A stretch of 7,752 bases of DNA, from positions 1 to 7,752 of the forward strand of contig NZ_JBAYTI010000092.1 in assembly GCF_041675725.1 (NCBI RefSeq), written 5' to 3'. The DNA comes from Castellaniella sp041675725. GTDB lineage: Bacteria; Pseudomonadota; Gammaproteobacteria; Burkholderiales; Burkholderiaceae_B. Under the pieces are notes generated by a model that worked only from the letters and a program-made list of their open reading frames with translations, did not search any database and was not told where the DNA came from. Positions 1-5,027 of the stretch are shown here, in pieces (the stretch's first letter is position 1; the number at the start of each line of letters is the position of its first letter). The translations under genes and the position numbers were made by a program.

Positions 1-984
1 ATTCAGGCCGCCCGCGTCGCTGATCGCCTCGGACAGGCTGTAGTCGCCATAGGGCAGCAGCACGGACTGCGGCTTCTCGACCTCGCCCAGCACGAAGACC
101 TTGTTGTAGCGCGTCTCGGGCACGTCGATCACGTCGCCGTCCTGCAGCAGCACGTTCTGCGTCAGGTCGCCGCCCCGGTACAGGGCCTCGAGGTCGAGGG
201 GCTCGACCACGCCGGACATATGCGTCAGGCGCGCCAGGCGCAGGTCGGCCTGATCGGTCAGCCCGCCGGCCTGGGTCACCAGGTCGGTCACGTACAGCGG
301 GATGTTGGTGATGGGCTGCGGCCCCGGAGTCTTGAACTGGCCCACCGCGTAGGCGCGCCGGCCCTGGTATTTGAGCACCGACACGTCCACCTGCGGTTCG
401 GTCAGGTATTCGGCCAGGCGGTTGGCCATTTCGCGGCGGATGGTTTCCACCGAGCGCCCGGCGGCCTTCACACGGCCGATGTACGGGTAATAGAAATAGC
501 CTTTTTCATCCACCACGCGGCCGGAGAGCTCGAGGCTCAGCTGCCCGGCGGGGTTGTTCAGCTCGGGGTGGTTCCAGACCGTCACGTTGAGCACGTCGCG
601 CGGGGCCACGTAATACTGGTAGGTCTGGGCGGGCGTACTGCGCACTTGGGCGTCCGTGCGCGCCCGCGCCAGCTCGCGTGCCGCGTCGAACTCTTGCGCC
701 TGCTGGTGCACCACTTGCGGCGTGATGGTGTGCACGTCGACCTGCGCAAGCACGTCTTCATCGAGCGTTCCGCTGCTGGTGGGCCGCTCGCCCTGCGCCC
801 CCAGGTACATGCCGGTACAGCCGCTGAGCAGGGCCATCGGCAGCAGCCAGGCCGCCAGACGCAGCCAGGCGGCCCGCGGGCGGGCCGGGCGCCCGGGCGC
901 GCGCGGCACCGGGCGGGCGGGCGCGCCGTGGGCGGGCGTGAAGTCGAAGTAGGGATCTGAGGTCGGCATGGCAGGCAGTTTCAT
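1..984 (-). CDS. wza: Wza/GfcE-type outer-membrane polysaccharide export lipoprotein (3' end off the left edge)
   Basis: Outer-membrane channel for capsule or exopolysaccharide chains, working with an inner-membrane tyrosine kinase (Wzc/Etk), which is not in the window. The frame is open from ATG 984 to base 1, giving 328 residues; E. coli Wza has about 380, so roughly 80-90 C-terminal residues, including the membrane-spanning helix, are probably missing. A hydrophobic segment (residues 40-55) ends in the lipobox LLSGC with acceptor Cys56. The polysaccharide export domain spans about 121-205 (YYVAPRDVLNVTVWNHPEL, then PAGQ and YFYYPYIGRV). Two SLBB domains follow, about 210-290 (YAVGQFKTPGPQPITNIPL) and from about 295 (KVFVLGEVEKP). 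The start is uncertain: ATG 984, ATG 969 and a GTG at codon 26 are in frame and none has a clear Shine-Dalgarno. The first 39 residues are an unusually long Pro/Arg-rich leader. The gene starts 31 nt after the phosphatase stop. The family call is secure; the start is not. Confidence 0.95.
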   Translation of the reverse strand, partial: MKLPAMPTSDPYFDFTPAHGAPARPVPRAPGRPARPRAAWLRLAAWLLPMALLSGCTGMYLGAQGERPTSSGTLDEDVLAQVDVHTITPQVVHQQAQEFDAARELARARTDAQVRSTPAQTYQYYVAPRDVLNVTVWNHPELNNPAGQLSLELSGRVVDEKGYFYYPYIGRVKAAGRSVETIRREMANRLAEYLTEPQVDVSVLKYQGRRAYAVGQFKTPGPQPITNIPLYVTDLVTQAGGLTDQADLRLARLTHMSGVVEPLDLEALYRGGDLTQNVLLQDGDVIDVPETRYNKVFVLGEVEKPQSVLLPYGDYSLSEAISDAGGLN

Positions 985-1015
985 GGCAGTGGACGGATTC
1001 GGACAGGATTCAGGG

Positions 1016-1603
1016 CTAAGAGCCGTCAGGCGCCGCCCCAGGGGGCGTCGGGCCTGCGGCCGCGGAATCGGGGGGTGTCGGGCAATCGGGGGGTGTCGGG
1101 CCGGCGGGCGCCTGGCGGGCGGATGCCGCCCCGGAAGGCATCGGCAACAGGCCGGCCTGCAGCAGACGCTCGACCCACAGCGCGCACGAGGCCTGCATTT
1201 GCGGCCATTGCTGTGCAAACACGTCGGCCGACGCGTGCAGCGGGTCGGGGATGTCGGCGCCGTCTTCCCAGTGGCGCAGCACAAAGCATTTGCCGCCCGC
1301 CTCGGGGTGCAGCTGCTGCACGCGCTGGCGGTGGCGGGCTTCCATTACCAGCACCACCACGGCCTGGCGCAGCTCGACCGGGTTCACCTGGGCCGAGCGC
1401 TTGTCGTCGGACAGCGGCAGGCCGTGGTCCAGCGCCGTGGCGCGGGCAAACGGGTGCGGCGGGCGGCCTTCGGGGGCCGCCAGCCCGCGCGAGACCACGT
1501 CGGCCTGCACGCCGCGCGCGGCCAGGGCCTGGCGCATCAGCGCCTCGGCCATGGGGCTGCGGCAGATATTGCCCGTACAGAGGATGAGGATGAGCGGCGT
1601 CAT
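1016..1603 (-). CDS. wzb: Wzb/Etp-type low-molecular-weight protein-tyrosine phosphatase with Pro-rich C-terminal tail
   Basis: Cytoplasmic phosphatase expected to dephosphorylate the Tyr-rich tail of the partner Wzc/Etk kinase and so control polysaccharide polymerisation and export. The protein has 195 residues. The N-terminus carries the P-loop CTGNICRSP with CX5R residues Cys9 and Arg15. The general-acid Asp is most likely Asp120 in DIPDPL; many family members have DPY here, so the usual aromatic residue is Leu122. The family core is about 145-150 residues and ends near residue 152. The remaining ~43 residues are Ala/Pro/Gly-rich and contain the repeated motif PTPPD/PTPPG, encoded by an 18-bp tandem repeat. 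ATG 1603 overlaps the TGA of the MORN gene by 4 nt (ATGA) and has GGGGAG 8 nt upstream. Placement directly before wza matches the etp/wzb and gfcE/wza pairing of capsule operons. I see no alternative family. Confidence 0.93.
   Translation of the reverse strand: MTPLILILCTGNICRSPMAEALMRQALAARGVQADVVSRGLAAPEGRPPHPFARATALDHGLPLSDDKRSAQVNPVELRQAVVVLVMEARHRQRVQQLHPEAGGKCFVLRHWEDGADIPDPLHASADVFAQQWPQMQASCALWVERLLQAGLLPMPSGAASARQAPAGPTPPDCPTPPDSAAAGPTPPGAAPDGS
1030..1101 (-). repeat. 18-bp tandem repeat in the 3' end of the phosphatase gene
   Basis: On the + strand the 17-mer AATCGGGGGGTGTCGGG occurs at 1066-1082 and again at 1084-1100, an exact repeat with an 18-bp period. A third partial copy (GGGGGCGTCGGG) lies at 1041-1052. 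On the coding strand each unit gives Pro-Thr-Pro-Pro plus two variable residues. Being a multiple of three, the unit can change copy number without shifting the frame. Confidence 0.8.
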
Positions 1604-2355
1604 GAGGCCGGCTCCCCGCAGGGGCGCCAGTCGGTCATGACTTCCCAGCGCGGGTTCAGTTGCGGATCGGGCGAACGGCGCAGCACCGGGCTGCCGTCAT
1701 CCAGGCGCACCTGGATGCGGTCATCGGCCACCGCCAGCACCACGCCCTGGGCGCGGTGGCTGGGGCTGGCGCCCTGGGTGCTGGTCGAGCACACGCGCAG
1801 GCCCACCTGGCCCAGCACCGCGGCCAGGTCTTCGAACGCGCGCTTGCGGCGCGTGGCCGTGGGTGTGCCCTCACCCAGCGGCCGGCCGGCGTGCCACTGG
1901 GTGGTGAAGCGGTCGCCCGACGGAAAGAAAATGTAGGTGCCGTCGCCCTCGCGGCGGTCATTCGCCCAGTGGCCCTGGTAGACGTCGCCGCGCCAGGGCG
2001 ACTGCGGGCCGTATTCGTAGCGGCCCTCGCCGTTGCGCATGTCGGCGCGCCAGCCGCCCGTGTAACCGTCGCCATTGGCAAACAGCTTCACGCCCTGGCC
2101 GGATTTCTGCCCGGCCTCGAAACCGCCGCGATACCAGGCGCCCGAGGCCCCGCGCGCCACGCCCTGGCCGTGCGCCAGGCCATCCTGGCAGCCGCCCTGG
2201 TACGTGCCCTGGAGTTCGGGATCCAGCACGCGGCACGGCGCGCCCGCGCCGCCGGCCGCCGCGGTTTCAGCGGCTTCGGCCGCCCCGGTGGCGCCCGCCA
2301 GCGCCAGGCACAGGGCCAGCCCGCCCGCGCGCAGCATGCGCAGCGGCCCGCTCAT
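1600..2355 (-). CDS. secreted MORN-repeat protein of unknown function
   Basis: A 251-residue protein with an N-terminal signal peptide (hydrophobic core about residues 8-22, Ala-rich cleavage region near 25-30), so probably periplasmic or outer-membrane-associated. Residues 50-166 hold four to five MORN-type repeats of the pattern Y-x-G-x-W/F...G-x-G: YQGGCQDGLAHGQGVA, WYRGGFEAGQKSGQGV, YTGGWRADMRNGEGRYEYG, YQGHWANDRREGDGTY, and a degenerate FTTQWHAGRPLGEG. The C-terminal ~80 residues (about 171-251) are not recognised. The predicted mature part has four Cys (41, 56, 189, 246), enough for two disulfides. ATG 2355 overlaps the yjbH TGA by 4 nt and has AGAGGA 6 nt upstream, which supports this start over Met7 (2337). 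The gene lies between yjbH and the phosphatase, so a role in polysaccharide secretion is likely from context, perhaps as a scaffold. MORN repeats alone do not define a biochemical function. Confidence 0.88.
   Translation of the reverse strand: MSGPLRMLRAGGLALCLALAGATGAAEAAETAAAGGAGAPCRVLDPELQGTYQGGCQDGLAHGQGVARGASGAWYRGGFEAGQKSGQGVKLFANGDGYTGGWRADMRNGEGRYEYGPQSPWRGDVYQGHWANDRREGDGTYIFFPSGDRFTTQWHAGRPLGEGTPTATRRKRAFEDLAAVLGQVGLRVCSTSTQGASPSHRAQGVVLAVADDRIQVRLDDGSPVLRRSPDPQLNPRWEVMTDWRPCGEPAS
1612..1617 (-). promoter_or_regulatory. ribosome binding site of the phosphatase gene
   Basis: The minus strand reads GGGGAG, 8 nt before ATG 1603. It lies inside the last codons of the MORN gene, so together with the ATGA overlap it points to coupled translation. 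Confidence 0.55.
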
Positions 2356-4559
2356 GGCGTGTCCTCTTGGGGCAGGTCGGCAAAGCCGCGCAGGCCATCG
2401 CCATCGGTGACATCGTACAGCCAGCCGTTGTGCACGAATTCGTACAGATCCATGGGCGACTGCACCATCTGGCCCACGTCGCGGTTCCAGGGCGAAAGCG
2501 ACAGGAATGCGTTGGCGCTGGTATCGGCGGTCGCCATCGTGCCCAGCGGGATGCGCATGAACACGCCCTTGTCGTAGTACGGATGGCCCGGGCTGCCGGG
2601 CGAAGTGATGTCATCGCCATTGGTGCGCGTATACCACAGCCCCACCTGGATGCCCGACTTGAAGCGGCGCTGCACTTCGAGGCGCGCGCCCACGTCGCCC
2701 GCCAGGAAGCGCCCGGCGCGCACGGTGGCCGTGACGCCGTCGAACCACGGCAGGCGGTAATGCGCCGCCGCCAGCGCGGTGACGGTGTTGTACGACAAAA
2801 AGCCCGTGCCCTTGTAATCGCGCTGGCGCACCCAATCGACGGACAGATCGAACGCCCAGCGCCCGCCCGGCGTCAGGTACAGGGCCTGGCCGCCCACCCC
2901 GCCGAACATTTCTTCATACAGGCCGGTAGAGGCGCGCAGGTACACGCGCGGAGCCGGCTGCCACAGCTTGTTGATGAGCAGCTGCTCGATCTTGAAGCGC
3001 GAGGCCTGGCGATACTTGGCCAGATCCGAGCGCACGTGGTGCAGGGTCGAGTTGGATTCTTGGCGGATATCGCTGACGTTTTCCCAGAGCGACTGGCGCA
3101 CCCCGCCCGTGAACCAGAAACCGTGCGACAGATTGATGTTGGCCTGGGCGTAGACGCCCACGTCGTATTTGAAGGCGCCGCTGGGGTCGTTGACGATGGC
3201 GCGCATGGACGGGCCGATCTCGAAACTGGTGCGATCGGGGGTTTCGAGCGCCCAGCGCCCCAGGCCAAAGGTTTGCCGCAGCCCGCCGCCGCGTTCGAGC
3301 GCCAGCGCATCGAGCGTGGCGTCCAGATCATTGGCGCGCGCCGCCGCGCTGATGCCGCGCGGGTCGGCGTAGCTGACGGTGACCGCATTCTGCAGCGCCG
3401 AGCGGCCCGCCGTACCGGCCAGGTAGCGCTCGAGCACAGGCACGTCGAAAAACGTCCAGGTGAGCCCGGCCACCCCGCGGTCTGTCCATGTGACCTGGAT
3501 CTCGCGCGTTTCCCAGGGCGCGTAGGCCAGCACCAGGCGCACCACCCGGCCCACCCCGCGCGAGGGCGATTGGTAGCGGCTGCTAGAGACCGAGATCGCC
3601 ATCACCCCGTCGCGCCAGGCCAGGCGCACCTCGCGCAGGCCCTCGGCGTGCAGCGCCGAGAGCAGCCCCTGGCGGTAGCGGCGGTCTTCTTCCCACATGC
3701 GCGCGCTGGGGCGCGGCGCGGGGCTGGCCCAGGCGCCGTCGGCAAACGGCCCGGCCTCGGCGGTCTTGGCCGTCCAGTAGCGCGCGTTCAGCGGGAAGGT
3801 GAAAAAGGCGTTGAAGGCGTTGCGGTCTCCTTGGCGGCTGGCCTGCAAGGTAAGCGGCCCCCAGGTGTATTCCAGCCCCACGCCCCACTGCCCGGTGCGC
3901 CGCTGGTCCAGCCCGGTGACCGCCGCGCTGGGGTCTTGCCGGTAGCGGGTGGCGTCGTACTCGGCCACCAGCGCCCACGAAGGCAAGGCATCGAGCTTGA
4001 GACGCGCGCCGCCGAACACGCCATCGATGCGCTGGCGGCCATAGCCCAGGGTAGCATCCACGTAGCCCACGCCGCGCAGGGGCAGGCGCTTGGTGGCCGC
4101 CACGAACTGACTCTTGAAGAGCTGCGTGCCGTGGAAGTCTTCGTAGCCCACGGCGATTTCGGGCATCCAATCCAGCCCCAGGCCGCCTTCGGGCATGAGG
4201 CGCAGCTTGACGCCGGCGGACTTGTCTTTGAGCGTGCCGTAGTCATCCGACAGCGCTTTCGTGCCACGGATGGACGTATAGCGGCCGCTGAGCTGCAGCC
4301 AGGGCATGGCCTGCAGCACCGCATAACCCGTGTCGTAGGGGTCGCTGTGGCTATAGCCCAGATACAGATTGCCATCGGGCGCCATGCGCCCGGACGGCAT
4401 GTTGAGCAGCCCCGTAAGCCCCATGGTGGTGGGGGAATCGGCCCGCGCCGGCGCGGCCGGCCCGGCGGCCAGCCCCAGGGCGACCAGACACAGTACCACC
4501 AGCGCTGGCTGGCAGGCGCCCCTTGTTGTTCGACCGCACTTCAGCCCACCTGCGACCAT
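2352..4559 (-). CDS. yjbH: YjbH/GfcD family (DUF940) outer-membrane exopolysaccharide protein
   Basis: A 735-residue predicted outer-membrane protein related to E. coli YjbH and GfcD, whose operons serve exopolysaccharide and group 4 capsule secretion. The basic N-terminus and hydrophobic stretch (about 19-36) form a signal peptide ending near PARA-DS (after residue 40). The mature start shows the family signature: GLTGLLNMPSGRMAPDGNL, then YAVLQAMPWLQLSGRYTSI. The rest contains many alternating polar/aromatic strand-like segments (for example GVGLEYTWGPLTLQASRQGD, and PGGRWAFDLSVDWVRQRDY), as expected of a β-barrel. E. coli YjbH is annotated as a lipoprotein, but no convincing lipobox is seen here: Cys24 lies inside the hydrophobic core. 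ATG 4559 is the first start after an in-frame TAG 24 nt upstream; its ribosome binding site is weak. The end overlaps the MORN gene by 4 nt. The exact molecular function of this family is not settled. Confidence 0.92.
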   Translation of the reverse strand: MVAGGLKCGRTTRGACQPALVVLCLVALGLAAGPAAPARADSPTTMGLTGLLNMPSGRMAPDGNLYLGYSHSDPYDTGYAVLQAMPWLQLSGRYTSIRGTKALSDDYGTLKDKSAGVKLRLMPEGGLGLDWMPEIAVGYEDFHGTQLFKSQFVAATKRLPLRGVGYVDATLGYGRQRIDGVFGGARLKLDALPSWALVAEYDATRYRQDPSAAVTGLDQRRTGQWGVGLEYTWGPLTLQASRQGDRNAFNAFFTFPLNARYWTAKTAEAGPFADGAWASPAPRPSARMWEEDRRYRQGLLSALHAEGLREVRLAWRDGVMAISVSSSRYQSPSRGVGRVVRLVLAYAPWETREIQVTWTDRGVAGLTWTFFDVPVLERYLAGTAGRSALQNAVTVSYADPRGISAAARANDLDATLDALALERGGGLRQTFGLGRWALETPDRTSFEIGPSMRAIVNDPSGAFKYDVGVYAQANINLSHGFWFTGGVRQSLWENVSDIRQESNSTLHHVRSDLAKYRQASRFKIEQLLINKLWQPAPRVYLRASTGLYEEMFGGVGGQALYLTPGGRWAFDLSVDWVRQRDYKGTGFLSYNTVTALAAAHYRLPWFDGVTATVRAGRFLAGDVGARLEVQRRFKSGIQVGLWYTRTNGDDITSPGSPGHPYYDKGVFMRIPLGTMATADTSANAFLSLSPWNRDVGQMVQSPMDLYEFVHNGWLYDVTDGDGLRGFADLPQEDTP
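2362..2367 (-). promoter_or_regulatory. ribosome binding site of the MORN gene
   Basis: The minus strand reads AGAGGA, 6 nt before ATG 2355. It lies in the last codons of yjbH. It decides the MORN start in favour of ATG 2355 over the in-frame ATG at 2337. Confidence 0.6.
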
Positions 4560-4582
4560 GACGCCCGTATTGACCCGATACT

Positions 4583-4632
4583 AAAGAAAAGAAAAAGACA
4601 AGACCACAGGCCGGGCCCAGCGCCACGGCCTG
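4583..4632 (-). terminator. possible weak or partial terminator between the small Gly-rich gene and yjbH
   Basis: On the minus strand a 7-bp stem, CAGGCCG/CGGCCTG (arms 4626-4632 and 4607-4613, 12-nt loop), is followed after about 7-11 nt by a T-rich run (4583-4600, with TTTTT and TTTT blocks). The gap between stem and T-run is longer than in a canonical intrinsic terminator. It could therefore be a leaky terminator that lowers expression of the downstream genes. No promoter is evident between this point and yjbH, so read-through would be needed. Confidence 0.35.
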
Positions 4633-4647
4633 CCTATGAACGGATCG

Positions 4648-4665
4648 CCCCGGCTGCCGCCGGGG
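4648..4665 (-). repeat. GC-only inverted repeat in the small-gene/yjbH intergenic gap
   Basis: CCCCGGC (4648-4654) and GCCGGGG (4659-4665) form a perfect 7-bp stem with a 4-nt loop. No T-run follows on the minus strand. It lies 28 nt past the stop codon of the small Gly-rich gene and could protect the mRNA 3' end or act together with the hairpin at 4607-4632. Confidence 0.5.
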
Positions 4666-4692
4666 GCCCCGCCTGAAAACCCGGGGATGCCG

Positions 4693-4998
4693 TCAGTGGT
4701 GCGAGGTGCTGGACGAACCACCACCGCCGCCCCCGCCGCCGGCTGCCGCGGCCACGACGCCGCCCAGCACCACGGCCCCCACCACGACCTGCGTGGCGGT
4801 GACGCCGGCGACCAGGCCGGAGCCCACCCCGGCATCGGCCGCACCGCCGGCCGCGCCGCCGGCTGCGGTTTGCTGCGTGCCGCCTGCTTGCGCGCCGCTG
4901 CCCGGATTATTTTGTTGCGCAGCGGGATTTTGCTGCGCAGCCACACCCGTGGCAAACGCCACCGATGCCAGCGCCAACAGCCATTGTGAATATTTCAT
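4693..4998 (-). CDS. short secreted Gly/Ala-rich protein, GfcA/YjbE-like
   Basis: A 101-residue protein from ATG 4998. It has a clear signal peptide (MKYSQWLLALASVAFATGVAA, cleavage after about residue 21) and a Gln/Asn/Ala/Gly-rich mature region. A hydrophobic stretch follows (about 61-86, including TQVVVGAVVLGGVVAAAA), then eight consecutive Gly (87-94) and a Ser/Thr/His tail. This plan (signal peptide, small-residue region, hydrophobic segment, Gly run, Ser/Thr tail) is that of the short first proteins of the E. coli yjb and gfc operons. The similarity is in architecture and gene order, not a demonstrated homology. The start at 4998 is chosen because AGGGGG lies 4 nt upstream and the signal peptide then begins at Met. 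An in-frame ATG at 5031 adds 11 residues and overlaps the preceding stop as ATGA, but its only AAGGA lies about 18 nt upstream. The role is unknown, probably polysaccharide secretion or a cell-surface component. Confidence 0.8.
   Translation of the reverse strand: MKYSQWLLALASVAFATGVAAQQNPAAQQNNPGSGAQAGGTQQTAAGGAAGGAADAGVGSGLVAGVTATQVVVGAVVLGGVVAAAAGGGGGGGGSSSTSHH
4909..4940 (-). repeat. imperfect 18-bp direct repeat inside the small Gly-rich gene
   Basis: ATTTTGTTGCGCAG at 4909-4922 recurs as ATTTTGCTGCGCAG at 4927-4940 (+ strand, one mismatch, 18-bp period). It encodes the repeated AAQQN segment just after the signal peptide. It looks like an in-frame duplication. Confidence 0.65.
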
Positions 4999-5002
4999 TA
5001 CG

Positions 5003-5008
5003 CCCCCT
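5003..5008 (-). promoter_or_regulatory. ribosome binding site of the small Gly-rich gene
   Basis: The minus strand reads AGGGGG, 4 nt before ATG 4998. The spacing is slightly short, but this is the best match upstream of either possible start and supports the 101-residue product. Confidence 0.55.
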
Positions 5009-5009
5009 G

Positions 5010-5025
5010 GTAACAAATTAGTTAC
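5010..5025. promoter_or_regulatory. operator-like AT-rich palindrome upstream of the small Gly-rich gene
   Basis: GTAACAAATTAGTTAC is a 16-bp near-perfect palindrome: 5-bp arms GTAAC/GTTAC around AATT, with one mismatched pair. Such an AT-rich palindrome stands out in about 70% GC surroundings. It lies between the candidate promoter and the ribosome binding site, where a repressor could block transcription. The binding protein is unknown. Confidence 0.4.
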
Positions 5026-5027
5026 AC

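Noticed and set aside
220..960. 246-codon open frame on the + strand opposite wza
   Set aside because: The minus strand here codes an unmistakable Wza protein in a frame that stays open to the window edge. The + frame has no recognisable features.
1030..1101. CRISPR-like or intergenic repeat array
   Set aside because: The 18-bp units are tandem without spacers, lie inside a coding region, keep the reading frame and encode a Pro-rich tail.
1660..2577. 305-codon open frame on the + strand opposite the MORN and yjbH genes
   Set aside because: It crosses the yjbH/MORN junction antisense and has no motif or convincing start; a compositional shadow.
2367..4676. 769-codon open frame on the + strand opposite yjbH
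   Set aside because: It is antisense to a clearly recognisable YjbH gene, is rich in His/Arg/Gly/Ala with no domain, and is the expected by-product of strong third-position GC bias.
4636..4989. + strand frames opposite the small Gly-rich gene (also 4706-5038, with a Pro run)
   Set aside because: The minus-strand frame has a signal peptide, a ribosome binding site and a fitting operon context. The + frames only mirror its repetitive GC-rich codons.
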